A DNA stretch of 51,084 nt. Source: Myxococcales bacterium (GTDB lineage Bacteria; Myxococcota_A; UBA9160; SMWR01). A program made the translations under genes and the position numbers. The notes under the pieces are model-generated. The model was not told the DNA's origin. It ran no database searches and was given only the letters and a program-made list of their open reading frames with translations. The stretch is taken from contig JAOUNA010000004.1 of NCBI GenBank assembly GCA_029881215.1, positions 1 to 51,084 of the forward strand, written 5' to 3'. Shown piece by piece: positions 8,264-15,846 of the stretch (position 1 is the first letter of the stretch; the number at the start of each line of letters is the position of its first letter).

Positions 8264-8902
8264 CTAGGCCGCCGCGGGGCCCGGGGCGTTCGGCAGGCTC
8301 ACGCGGAATGCGGCGCCGCGGGCCGTGCGCACCAGGTCGATGCGGGCGCCCTCGGCGCGCTGCGCAGAGAGGGGGTCCAGGCGCAGCGTCACGCCGCTCG
8401 CTTCGACTTCGACGTCGTCCGCATCCGGTGGCGCGAGCAGCACGCGCGTGCGGTAGCGCGCGTCGACGCTGAGCCGCAGGGCCAGATCCGACGGCGCTTC
8501 CCGGTCGGCGATGCGCAGCTGCTCGGCGGCGGCAGCTTCGATCGTGAGCGAGGGCGTCTGCGCCTCGTCGCGCGCGACCCCGAGCGTTTCGTGCAGCTCC
8601 CCGCTTGCGAAGGTCTCCATCACGATGTCGCAGCCGCCCACGAATCCACCCCGCACGTAGAGCTGGGGGATCGTCGGCCAGGACGAGAAGGTCTTGATGC
8701 CTTCGCGGATGGCGGGATCGGAGAGCACGTCGACGGTTTCATAATCCGGCAGGAGGTGGTCGAGGAGCTCGACGACCCTCGCGGAGAATCCGCACTGCGG
8801 TGCTTCCCGCTGCCCCTTCATGAAGAGCACCACCTCGCTCGAGTCGATCAGCGTGCGGATGCGTTCGCGCGTCGCGTCGTCGAGAGGCGCGGCTTCGGTC
8901 AT
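8264..8902 (-). CDS. monothiol glutaredoxin (Grx4 type) fused to a cysteine-less IscA-like domain
   Basis: This is a 212-residue protein. Residues 1-105 are a CGFS monothiol glutaredoxin (VVLFMKGQREAPQCGFSARVVELL, TFSSWPTIPQLYVRGGFVGGCDI), which normally carries a [2Fe-2S] cluster with glutathione. Residues about 115-212 match the A-type carrier fold (LTIEAAAAEQLR..., LDPLSAQRAEGARIDLVRT, GAAFRVSLPNAP), but all three cluster cysteines of IscA/ErpA are absent. ATG 8902 has GGAG at good spacing; longer frames upstream run into the divergent ABC-F gene. A role in FeS cluster transfer is inferred for the glutaredoxin half; the second half may be a docking domain. Confidence 0.85.
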   Translation of the reverse strand: MTEAAPLDDATRERIRTLIDSSEVVLFMKGQREAPQCGFSARVVELLDHLLPDYETVDVLSDPAIREGIKTFSSWPTIPQLYVRGGFVGGCDIVMETFASGELHETLGVARDEAQTPSLTIEAAAAEQLRIADREAPSDLALRLSVDARYRTRVLLAPPDADDVEVEASGVTLRLDPLSAQRAEGARIDLVRTARGAAFRVSLPNAPGPAAA

Positions 8903-9035
8903 GGTCACTCCGTGGCGGCTGGAGCCGGCGCTTCCGGGCCGGCGGCCCGATTTCCCGGCGAGCGGATGCGTGGTTGCGGGCGCGCACAGCTTAGGCGTGG
9001 AAGCCGCGTGCACGCAACGCGCTAAGGTCCACGCC

Positions 9036-10967
9036 ATGCTTCTGCGGCTCGACGCGGTGACGCGCTCGTTCGGGGGCCGGACGCTCTTTCGCGATGTGTC
9101 GCTCACCGTGAGTGCCGGTGACCGCATCGGGATGGTGGGAGCGAACGGCACCGGCAAGACCACGTTGCTGCGCATCGCGGCCGGTGAGGACGCCCCGGAT
9201 GCGGGCGCTGTGCACACCGGGCGCGATGTTCGCGTCGGACTGCTCAAGCAGGAGATCGATCCCCGCGTCGAGCGCAGCGTGCGCGAAGAAGTCTCCCGCG
9301 TGTGGAGCCGCCTGGACGCCCTGGAGCGCGAGATGCGCGATCTGGAGGCGCAGATGGAGGCCGGCGCGCGCAGCGGCGCCGAGATTTCCCCGGAGCTCGC
9401 GGAGCAGTACGACCGCTGCCGCGCCTCCTTCGAGCTCGGGGGTGGATTCGAGCGCCAGGCGCGCGTCGAGCGCGTTCTGGACGGACTGGGCTTTGCGCGA
9501 GACGCGCTCGATCGGCCGCTCGGGAGCTTCAGCGGCGGTTGGCTCATGCGGGTGGAGCTGGCCAAACTCCTGCTGTCGGCGCCCGATGTGCTGCTTCTGG
9601 ACGAGCCGACCAATCATCTGGACCTCCCGTCGATCCAGTGGTTCGAGGAAACGCTCGCGGCATACCGCGGCGGCGTCGTCGTCATCTCGCACGACCGCAC
9701 GTTTCTCCGGCGTCACGCCGGGCGCATCGCCGAGCTCGAAGCCGGGCGCTGCCGCGTCTACGAGGGGGGCTGGGAGCGGTATCTGGAGCAGAAGGCGGAG
9801 CGCCACGAGCAGCTCCTGGCGCGCAAGCGCAACGAAGACCGTCGCGCCGCGGAGACCGAGCGCTTCATCGAACGCTTTCGCTACAAGGCGAGCAAGGCGC
9901 GGCAGGTACAGAGCCGCATCAAGAGCCTGGAGCGCATGGAGCGCGTCGCGCTCGAGCCCGAGCGCGGCCGCACGCTGCGCATGCGCATTCCGCCGCCGGC
10001 GCGCGCGGGGGAGATCGTGCTGCAGCTGCACGGCATCCACAAGCGTTTCGCGGATCATGTGGTGTACGACGGGGTCGACCTCGAGCTCCGCCGCGGCGAG
10101 CGCGTGGCACTCGCCGGTCCCAACGGCGCGGGAAAATCGACGCTGCTGCGCATCGCCGCCGGGGTGCTGGCGCCCGACGCCGGGGATCGGCGGCTCGGCC
10201 ACAACGCGGTGGCCGCCTTCTATGCGCAGCACCAGCTCGAGGCGCTCGACGCCGGGCGGACCGTGTTGGCTGAGCTCGAACGCGTTGCGCGCAGCGGGGA
10301 TCACCCGCGCCTGCGCGGCCATCTCGGAATGTTTCTCTTCTCGGGCGACGACGTGGAGAAGAAGGTGGCCGTTCTCTCGGGCGGCGAGAAGGCGCGCCTC
10401 GCCCTCGCGAAGCTGCTGCTGCGCCCCGCGAATCTCCTCATTCTCGACGAGCCCACCAATCATCTCGACATGGCCTCGTGTCAGGTTCTCGAGGAGGCGC
10501 TGCGGGGGTACGCCGGCACGCTGCTGTTCATCTCGCACGATCGGGCGCTGATCAACGCGCTGGCCACGCGCGTCATCGACGTCCGCGCCGGGCTGCTGCG
10601 ATCCTTTCCGGGAGACTACGACGCTTACCAGCACGGGCTCGCGCGCGGCACACCGGAGCCCGCCGCGCTGGAGGCGCCCGCAGCGCCTTCCGAGGCAAAA
10701 GCCGAGCGCATGGCGGCGCGCGCCCGGGAGAAGCAGCGCAGGCGGCGCGGTGAGCAGGCGCGCAGGCGGCTCGAGGAGATCGAGCGGGAGCTGCTCGCTC
10801 TCGAGGAGCGCCTCGAGGAACTCACCCGTCAGCTCGCCGAGCCCGAGGTGTACCGCGACGCAGATCTGACGCGCGCTGTCGCGGCGAATCGCGCCGAGCT
10901 GCGCGCTGAAATCGAGGCGCGCTACGCGGCGTGGGAGAGGACGGCCGCGGAGATCGAATCCGCTTGA
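9036..10967 (+). CDS. ABC-F family ATPase (Uup-like)
   Basis: This 643-residue protein has two ABC ATPase domains and no membrane segment, the ABC-F layout. The first has Walker A GANGTGKTT, signature FSGGW and Walker B LLLDEPTNHLD. The second has GPNGAGKST, LSGGEK and LILDEPTNHLD. The linker (about 245-320) is charged and helical. The C-terminus (about 545-643) is an Arg/Glu-rich coiled coil, as in Uup. ABC-F proteins act on ribosomes; Uup has also been linked to DNA-intermediate stability. ATG 9036 follows AAGG and starts directly in the ABC domain. The gene is divergent from the glutaredoxin gene. Confidence 0.92.
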   Translation: MLLRLDAVTRSFGGRTLFRDVSLTVSAGDRIGMVGANGTGKTTLLRIAAGEDAPDAGAVHTGRDVRVGLLKQEIDPRVERSVREEVSRVWSRLDALEREMRDLEAQMEAGARSGAEISPELAEQYDRCRASFELGGGFERQARVERVLDGLGFARDALDRPLGSFSGGWLMRVELAKLLLSAPDVLLLDEPTNHLDLPSIQWFEETLAAYRGGVVVISHDRTFLRRHAGRIAELEAGRCRVYEGGWERYLEQKAERHEQLLARKRNEDRRAAETERFIERFRYKASKARQVQSRIKSLERMERVALEPERGRTLRMRIPPPARAGEIVLQLHGIHKRFADHVVYDGVDLELRRGERVALAGPNGAGKSTLLRIAAGVLAPDAGDRRLGHNAVAAFYAQHQLEALDAGRTVLAELERVARSGDHPRLRGHLGMFLFSGDDVEKKVAVLSGGEKARLALAKLLLRPANLLILDEPTNHLDMASCQVLEEALRGYAGTLLFISHDRALINALATRVIDVRAGLLRSFPGDYDAYQHGLARGTPEPAALEAPAAPSEAKAERMAARAREKQRRRRGEQARRRLEEIERELLALEERLEELTRQLAEPEVYRDADLTRAVAANRAELRAEIEARYAAWERTAAEIESA

Positions 10968-10977
10968 CGCTCGAGGG

Positions 10978-11001
10978 GCGCGCGCGCCCGTGCGCGCGCG
11001 C
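10978..11001. terminator. 10-bp GC-only hairpin between convergent genes
   Basis: Two alternating GCGCGCGCGC arms face each other across a CCGT loop just past the ABC-F stop, in the gap before the convergent dodecin gene. There is no T-run on either side. It may stop transcription from both directions with help, or simply be a Z-DNA-prone tract. Confidence 0.35.
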
Positions 11002-11061
11002 AGCTGGGGCGTGGGCGACGCTTTCCGCGCTCGCCAGGTCCGTCCGCAGGCGAAAGGGATC

Positions 11062-11274
11062 TCAGTTGTCTTCGTACTTGAACGAGACGCGCACCTTCGC
11101 GCGATACGCGAGGATGTTGCCGTCCTCGATCTGCATGTCGAGCTCCGAAATCTCCGCCACGCGCAGGTCGCGCAAGCTCTTCGCAGCCCGCGATACCGCC
11201 GCCTTCGCCGCGGCCTCCCAGGAATCGGTGCTCGTGCCCACCAATTCGATGATCTTGTACACACTCTCCGACAT
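11062..11274 (-). CDS. dodecin family protein
   Basis: Dodecins are small flavin-binding dodecamers that store or buffer flavins. This 70-residue protein has the family pattern: MSESVYKIIELVGTS at the start, SWEAAAKAAVSRAAKSLRDLR in the helix and VRVSFKYED at the end. A strong GAGGAGGT precedes the ATG. The gene is convergent with the ABC-F gene. About 130 bases upstream on the same strand lies the terminator of candidate sRNA B, so dodecin probably has its own promoter in 11275-11400, although I could not pick one with confidence. Confidence 0.9.
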   Translation of the reverse strand: MSESVYKIIELVGTSTDSWEAAAKAAVSRAAKSLRDLRVAEISELDMQIEDGNILAYRAKVRVSFKYEDN

Positions 11275-11402
11275 CGGGACCTCCTCTGGGCCGAAGGCGG
11301 CGCCGCACGGCGTCCGCGGCCTGCATTCCATCGTAGGCCCGCAGCGTCGCCGACCCAAGCGAAAAGCAGCGGGGGCGCCCCGTGGGCGAGTGTGCATCGC
11401 TC

Positions 11403-11440
11403 CGAAACGAAAACGGGTCGCGCCTGGTTGGTGCGACCCG
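11403..11440 (-). terminator. rho-independent terminator of candidate sRNA B
   Basis: An 8-bp perfect stem, CGGGTCGC with GCGACCCG, is followed on the minus strand by TTTTCGTTT. It would end a transcript arriving from 11.5 kb before it reaches dodecin. Confidence 0.75.
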
Positions 11441-11510
11441 CTCCGTATGGGAAGGGGATTGTGCTGTGCTGTTGCTCGGGGAGTGGCCGTCGCGGGTCCC
11501 GGGGTGACGC
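11405..11510 (-). ncRNA. candidate small RNA, copy B of a two-member family
   Basis: Read on the minus strand, this ORF-free stretch has the same ordered blocks as copy A: CACCCCG (11506-11500), CGGCCACT (11489-11482) and CAGCACAATCCCCTTCCCA (11466-11448), then a hairpin terminator (11440-11433 with 11421-11414) followed by TTTTCGTTT. The gap from the C-rich block to the stem is 7 bases here and 4 in copy A. The hairpin sequences are unrelated, so the likeness is not just a shared terminator. An AT-rich palindrome and tandem TTCTCGAA repeats lie just upstream (11515-11553). It could instead be a terminated leader of dodecin, but copy A has no downstream gene on its strand. Confidence 0.5.
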
Positions 11511-11512
11511 AG

Positions 11513-11553
11513 ATTTTTCGAGCCCGGCTGAAAAATTCTCGAAGTTCTCGAAA
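11513..11553. promoter_or_regulatory. AT-rich palindrome and tandem TTCTCGAA repeats upstream of sRNA B
   Basis: ATTTTTCGAGCC and GGCTGAAAAAT form an inverted repeat around one base (arms match except for one extra base). Next to it are two direct copies of TTCTCGAAR at 11536-11544 and 11545-11553. Such symmetry in a GC-rich genome suggests a protein-binding control region for sRNA B. The rest of 11275-11659 shows nothing further that I can name. Confidence 0.4.
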
Positions 11554-11659
11554 ATCAAGGGGCTTTGGCACGGGGCGCGGGCGCGAGGCGGCACTCCCCG
11601 CGGTCGTGGAGTGGCGCCCGGGCCTTCAGAGCTCCTTCGGGTGCGCCGAAGCGTCCAGC

Positions 11660-12859
11660 GTGAGCCATGCGCCGTCCGTCCTCATCCTCGACGATGGAGA
11701 GCTCGATCGCCTCCAGCACGTCCTCGAGCGGCTCGGCGCCGATTTCGAGCGGCTCAGCGGAGATGCCATCCCCGAGGAGATCCTGCCGCCCCGGGATCTG
11801 TTGATCACTTCCGGGCGGCGCGCCATGACCATGCCGCGCCTCGGCCCGGTGGCGCAGGGCGGCACCGAACCCTTCTGGGTGTGCATCTACGACGTGGATT
11901 TCCGGCCGCTGCGCGAGCGATTGCGCGCACTCGGCGTGCACTTCCTGATCCACGGTGAGGTCGATGCCGAATCCGTGCGGCTCTTCCTGACGCAGCTGCT
12001 GCACCGCGGCGCCGAGCGCCGCTGTTGCCGCCGCATCCCGCTGCGCTGCGAGATCGAGCTCGAGGTCGGCAGCGACCGGCGCAAGGTCGATCTCGTCGAG
12101 ATTTCCGAAGAGACGTGCCGCTTCGTGACCGACCGCGACATCCCGGGCGGAGCAGCCGTGAGGCTGCGCCTGCCGACATCGCTCACCGCGGGGGAGCCCT
12201 GCGAGCTCGTGGCGCGTCGCATCCGTGCGGCAGCGTGTCAATCCGCCGCGGGTGAAGGCGCCCTCGGCATCGTGGTCGGATTCCAGGATCTCGAGCCCGA
12301 GGCGCGCCTGCAGCTGCAGAAGATGCTGGCGGGGGGGCAGATCGGCACCCGGGTGACGCCGCTCGCGAGCGAGCCCAAGAAGACGGATGCGGTAGCGCCC
12401 TGCCCGGCGGAAAGTCCGGCCGATCCGGAGTCGCCTGCGCCCGCGCCGTGGGATCCGACGCGCGACGGCGAGCGGCGCCGCCACCCACGGCATGCCTACG
12501 GCCGCCGCGTCGAAGCGCTGCGTTGGAGCAGCGACGAAGGGCCGCGCGTGGCACTCGGCAAGGATCTCTCCCTGTCCGGCGTGCGCATCATCACCAGCTC
12601 GCGACCCAGCGCCGGCGCACGCGTGACACTCGCCCTCTACGGCGGTCCACGCGAGGAGCCGATCGTTCTCGAGGCCGAGGTGGTTCGCGTCAACGGCGCG
12701 GAGTCGAGTCTGCGCTTCGTCGGGATTCCCGCGGACGAGAAGCGACAGCTGGAGAAGCTGTTGGGCGACCAGCCCCAGGTCGAGTCGCTTCAGGAGGAGC
12801 CGCGGGAGCGCCTGGTCGTGGCGCGCCTCCTGCCCGGTGAGCTCGTCTCGGAGCGCTGA
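11660..12859 (+). CDS. two-PilZ-domain protein with receiver-like N-terminus
   Basis: This 399-residue cytoplasmic protein begins with a receiver-like segment (about 1-110: SVLILDDGELDRLQHVLERLG, FLIHGEVDAESVRLFLTQLL) that lacks a convincing phosphorylation site. The first PilZ domain (about 120-225) keeps RRIPLR but has ISEE in place of the D/NxSxxG motif. The second (about 275-375) is canonical, with RRRHPRHAYGRR and DLSLSG, and should bind cyclic di-GMP. GTG 11660 is chosen because it begins the first folded segment; no strong ribosome-binding site is seen. The nearby GGDEF response regulator and second PilZ gene suggest a shared cyclic di-GMP circuit. Confidence 0.8.
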   Translation: MSHAPSVLILDDGELDRLQHVLERLGADFERLSGDAIPEEILPPRDLLITSGRRAMTMPRLGPVAQGGTEPFWVCIYDVDFRPLRERLRALGVHFLIHGEVDAESVRLFLTQLLHRGAERRCCRRIPLRCEIELEVGSDRRKVDLVEISEETCRFVTDRDIPGGAAVRLRLPTSLTAGEPCELVARRIRAAACQSAAGEGALGIVVGFQDLEPEARLQLQKMLAGGQIGTRVTPLASEPKKTDAVAPCPAESPADPESPAPAPWDPTRDGERRRHPRHAYGRRVEALRWSSDEGPRVALGKDLSLSGVRIITSSRPSAGARVTLALYGGPREEPIVLEAEVVRVNGAESSLRFVGIPADEKRQLEKLLGDQPQVESLQEEPRERLVVARLLPGELVSER

Positions 12860-12979
12860 CGAGGGGCGCGAGCGCATGGCCGTCGCCCGCGCGATCGCGC
12901 AGCCGGTCTGTGCCGAGGCTGCGTCCCGCGCCGTGCGAGATTCCGAGCGCTGCCGGATCTCGACGCTGCGTCGTGATTT

Positions 12980-12995
12980 CGTGACATCCGTCACA
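12980..12995. promoter_or_regulatory. CRP-like palindrome
   Basis: CGTGA-CATCCG-TCACA matches the CRP/FNR-superfamily consensus TGTGA-N6-TCACA at nine of ten positions. It lies about 95 bases before the small exported protein at 13089. Binding by a CRP-type protein is inference; none is encoded here. Confidence 0.4.
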
Positions 12996-13088
12996 GTTGC
13001 AATCCACTGGATCGCACACCATGGCCTCCCCGAGTCCACCGGGCCGCTGGGGCTCCGGACGAATCGGGCGCTCGAGGAGGGATGCAGC

Positions 13089-13346
13089 ATGCGAACGATC
13101 GTGACGGGAATTCTTGTCGGTGCCGCGCTTCTGCTCGCTGGACCGGCCTTCGCGGAGGCGCAGGGCAAGGGTCAGGAGAAGGCGGCCGAGCAGGCCCAGG
13201 AGGCCGTGAACAAGCAGACGCCCGCCGCGGTGAAGGCTGCGCCGCCGGCCGTGGCGGAGCAGGCGGAGAAGGCGAAGAAGGGCGAGAAGGCCGCCAAGGC
13301 GACCTCCAAGCACGCCGTCGAAGCCGTCGAGCAGGTGGCGGAGTAG
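13089..13346 (+). CDS. small exported Ala/Lys/Glu-rich protein
   Basis: This 85-residue protein has a clear signal peptide (MRTIVTGILVGAALLLAGPAFA, cut near residue 22). The mature part is almost only Ala, Lys, Glu, Gln and Val and is likely one long helix or disordered. GAGGAGG precedes ATG 13089. The gene stands alone, with a CRP-like palindrome upstream. No family is recognised; a low-complexity periplasmic or envelope-associated role is all that can be said. Confidence 0.7.
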   Translation: MRTIVTGILVGAALLLAGPAFAEAQGKGQEKAAEQAQEAVNKQTPAAVKAAPPAVAEQAEKAKKGEKAAKATSKHAVEAVEQVAE

Positions 13347-13347
13347 C

Positions 13348-13447
13348 GCGCGGGCGCAGGCCCGCGCAGCGGCTCGCTGCCCGGGCCGTCCGCGCGGACG
13401 GACACGCGGCAGCGCCGCGCTGACAGGTCCCGCCCGCGCCGGGCGGG
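13348..13447. terminator. cluster of three GC hairpins between convergent genes
   Basis: The gap holds GCGCGGGC/GCCCGCGC (13348-13367), a 16-bp perfect palindrome CCGTCCGCGCGGACGG (13386-13401) and CCCGCCCG/CGGGCGGG (13429-13447). None has a T-run. Together they probably stop transcription from both sides. Confidence 0.45.
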
Positions 13448-13453
13448 GCTGGG

Positions 13454-14380
13454 TCAGTCGTCTGCGTCGTCTTCCTTGTCCTCGCCGAGCACGACGAGTC
13501 GGTTGCGACCCCCGTGCTTGGCGCGGTAGAGGGCGGAGTCGGCCGCCTTCAGCAGATCGAGCGCGGAGAAGCCGTCGCGCAGTACGTCGGAAGCGGCGAG
13601 GCCGGCGCTCATCTGGAGCTTGAGCGAGTTCGTGCCGACGGGCACCTCCACGTTCGAGACTCGACTGAGCAGGCGGCGCGCGGCGCACTGGGCTTCGGGC
13701 CCCTCGACCTGGGCGAAGATGATGCCGAACTCGTCGCCGCCGAAGCGGCAGGGAATGTCATACGGCCGGCAGCTGCTCTTGATGGATTGTCCGGCCGAGC
13801 GCAGCATCTGATCCCCGACGCCGTGACCGTAGCCGTCGTTCACTTCTTTGAAGTGGTCGACGTCGATCATCAGGAAGCCGACGGGTTGGCCGGTGCGCTC
13901 GTGCGCGGAGGCCGCGGCGACGAGCGCATCGTCGAGTGCCGCGCGATTCCAGAGACCCGTCAGCGGATCGATGCGCGCTTGCTCGCGCAGCAGATCGACC
14001 ATCTGCTTCTCGCGCAGGGCCACGCGCACGCGCGCCTGCAGCTCGATCGGATTCACCGGCTTGCGGATGTAGTCGGTGGCACCGCAGTCGAGGGCGCGCG
14101 CCAGGTGGATCACGTTGGTGTCCACCGTCAGGAAGAGCACCGGCACATCCCGTGTCGCCGCGTTCTCCTTGAGGACCCGGCAGACCTTGAAGCCGTCCAT
14201 GTCGGGCAGATTGATGTCGAGCAGGATGACATCGGGAGGCGACTCGAACGCGAGCCGGATGCCGTCTCCCGGGACGTACGCGCTGTCGATGCGATTCACC
14301 AGATGGGGGCGCAGCGAGCGCTCGACCTCCTGGTGGATGTTGGCGTCATCGTCGATCACGAGTACGCGGACTTCGTGCAT
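13454..14380 (-). CDS. response regulator with GGDEF diguanylate cyclase domain (PleD-like)
   Basis: This 308-residue protein makes cyclic di-GMP. Residues 1-120 are a receiver domain (VLVIDDD, phospho-acceptor Asp in VILLDINLPDMDGF, conserved Lys in YIRKPVNP). Residues about 140-300 are a GGDEF domain with an intact FGGDEF active site and an inhibitory RxxD (RPYD) five residues before it, so product feedback is expected. ATG 14380 follows AGGGGAA; the longer upstream frame has no family support. No sensor kinase lies nearby. Two PilZ proteins within 3 kb are possible effectors. Confidence 0.92.
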   Translation of the reverse strand: MHEVRVLVIDDDANIHQEVERSLRPHLVNRIDSAYVPGDGIRLAFESPPDVILLDINLPDMDGFKVCRVLKENAATRDVPVLFLTVDTNVIHLARALDCGATDYIRKPVNPIELQARVRVALREKQMVDLLREQARIDPLTGLWNRAALDDALVAAASAHERTGQPVGFLMIDVDHFKEVNDGYGHGVGDQMLRSAGQSIKSSCRPYDIPCRFGGDEFGIIFAQVEGPEAQCAARRLLSRVSNVEVPVGTNSLKLQMSAGLAASDVLRDGFSALDLLKAADSALYRAKHGGRNRLVVLGEDKEDDADD

Positions 14381-14580
14381 GGCGTTCCCCTGGTGCGGCT
14401 GAAGACTCCGACCGGGTGCCCCCTGCGGGGGCACTCCCTGCCTTCGATTCGACCAGCCGCGGCGAGGACTTGATCGCTCTCGCACATCTCTCTGACACGC
14501 GCGGGCTCGAGTGGCCACATCCGGGAGGAAGCACACGGAGAATGGCCCGGGGCGCGTCCCCGGCGCCGGGGAGGATCGCG

Positions 14581-15072
14581 ATGCTCCGGATGGTCTGCGC
14601 TGGATTGCTCACGGTGTTCATCGCGCTGTCGACCGCGAGCTCGGGGCGCGCAACGATCTCGGATCCGCAGCCGGCGAACGCACCGCCGCTCGCGAGCACG
14701 CCGGCCGACCCCTCCGTACCGCCGCTCGTCCCGCAAGACGGGGCAGCGCCGCCGGTGCTGGCGCTCGAGCTGCCGGGCTCGAGGGCGGGGCTGATGCTGC
14801 GCGGAATCCTGGCGGTGTTCTCGGCCGCACCACTCGGCGGGGCATCGGGCGTGAGGCTCCTCGTGCCGCCGGGCCCTCCGGACTTGATCGGTCTGGTGAA
14901 CCTGCCCGCGCCCGTCTCTCTGTTTCCCGGTCGGGGTGCACGGCCCTTCGGCGGTTCGCCGCCCAGCGCTCCGCCGGACGGCGACTCGGGTGTCGTTCCG
15001 GAGCCCCAGACCGCCGTGCTGGTGCTGCTCGGCCTGAGCGGCCTGGCCGTGGCGGGACGCAAACGCAGCTGA
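14581..15072 (+). CDS. PEP-CTERM sorting-domain protein, small
   Basis: This 163-residue exported protein has an N-terminal signal peptide (about 1-22) and a Pro/Ala-rich middle. It ends in a PEP-CTERM anchor: VVPEPQTAVLVLLGLSGLAVAGRKRS, that is, the PEP motif, a membrane segment and a basic tail. Such proteins are processed by an exosortase and usually reach the cell surface or the exopolysaccharide layer. GGGGAGG precedes ATG 14581; an in-frame ATG at 14542 is less well placed. No exosortase gene is in the window. Function of the middle part is unknown. Confidence 0.82.
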   Translation: MLRMVCAGLLTVFIALSTASSGRATISDPQPANAPPLASTPADPSVPPLVPQDGAAPPVLALELPGSRAGLMLRGILAVFSAAPLGGASGVRLLVPPGPPDLIGLVNLPAPVSLFPGRGARPFGGSPPSAPPDGDSGVVPEPQTAVLVLLGLSGLAVAGRKRS

Positions 15073-15119
15073 GGCCTGCGCTGCGGCGGGACGCGCGCTG
15101 ACGCGAGCGCGCAGGCCTC
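15071..15119. terminator. 11-bp stem between convergent genes
   Basis: GAGGCCTGCGC (15071-15081) pairs perfectly with GCGCAGGCCTC (15109-15119) across a 27-base loop. It begins inside the stop of the PEP-CTERM gene. There is no T-run. Confidence 0.4.
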
Positions 15120-15142
15120 GTGCGCACGGGGCGAGCCAATTC

Positions 15143-15580
15143 CTAGGCCTGCACCGGCTTGGTCTGGATGCGCCCGAAGGCGATGCCCTCCGGCGTCTCA
15201 TCCGGGGGGCATCCGAACGATGCTGCGGCGGGCAGCTTGCGCATCAGCCGTTGCACGCGCCGCTGCGTCGGGCGGTCCGGCTCGAGGAACAAGAGCAGCC
15301 AGCCGAGATTGCCGTCGTCGCGAACCGCTTCGACACAGAGCCGCACCGGATCTGCCTCGCCCGCTTCGAAGAAAGCCACCTCGAGCTGGTCTCCGAGCTG
15401 GATGCCCGGATGAGGCTCGACGCGGATGCCGCGCTCCGAGAGATCCGCACCCACCAGCACATACTGCACCCTCGCCGTGTGCGGATCGAGCACGAGGATC
15501 TCCGTGTCGAAGCGTGTCCGGGGATGGCGGCGGCGATCGCGTGCCTGCGTGCCCGGCATGTAATGGTGCGAGAGATCCAT
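15143..15580 (-). CDS. single PilZ-domain protein
   Basis: This 145-residue protein has a canonical cyclic di-GMP binding pair: RRRHPRTRF near residue 20 and GADLSERGIRVE near 50. The rest is a short tail. ATG 15580 has GGAG ten bases upstream and places the PilZ domain near the N-terminus; an upstream start at 15658 would add about 26 unlikely residues. It may act as an adaptor reading the cyclic di-GMP made by the GGDEF protein at 13454-14380. The target is unknown. Confidence 0.85.
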   Translation of the reverse strand: MDLSHHYMPGTQARDRRRHPRTRFDTEILVLDPHTARVQYVLVGADLSERGIRVEPHPGIQLGDQLEVAFFEAGEADPVRLCVEAVRDDGNLGWLLLFLEPDRPTQRRVQRLMRKLPAAASFGCPPDETPEGIAFGRIQTKPVQA

Positions 15581-15846
15581 GCGGCAATGGCTCCGCAGCC
15601 CCGATCCGCCTGCGCGCTCGGGCGCTCCTGAGTCTGTCCTGGGGCGTGGTGTATTCACCTCAAATATCGTTCATCCGGCGCAGAACTTCACCTCTTTGCG
15701 AGACTCGCCTGCGCGAATTACCGTGCACTTACAGTAACTTGCCAGTCTGCTGCGCGGCTTCTGCGGATCCGCTGCGCGCTCGGGATCCGATCCGCCATGC
15801 GGCTGCGCGCGCGGGTCCGGCTCGAGCGCCCGCTAGACTGCTGCGC

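Noticed and set aside
8820-9035. N-terminal extension of the ABC-F gene
   Set aside because: It overlaps the divergent glutaredoxin gene and has no conserved sequence; ATG 9036 starts the ABC domain.
10931-11659. Upstream extension of the two-PilZ gene
   Set aside because: It would run across dodecin and the candidate sRNA B on the other strand and codes for no recognisable domain.
14400-14580. Sigma54 promoter (TGGCAC-N5-TTGC) upstream of the PEP-CTERM gene
   Set aside because: PEP-CTERM genes in some bacteria use sigma54, but no match with both GG and GC elements at the right spacing was found here or before 22727.
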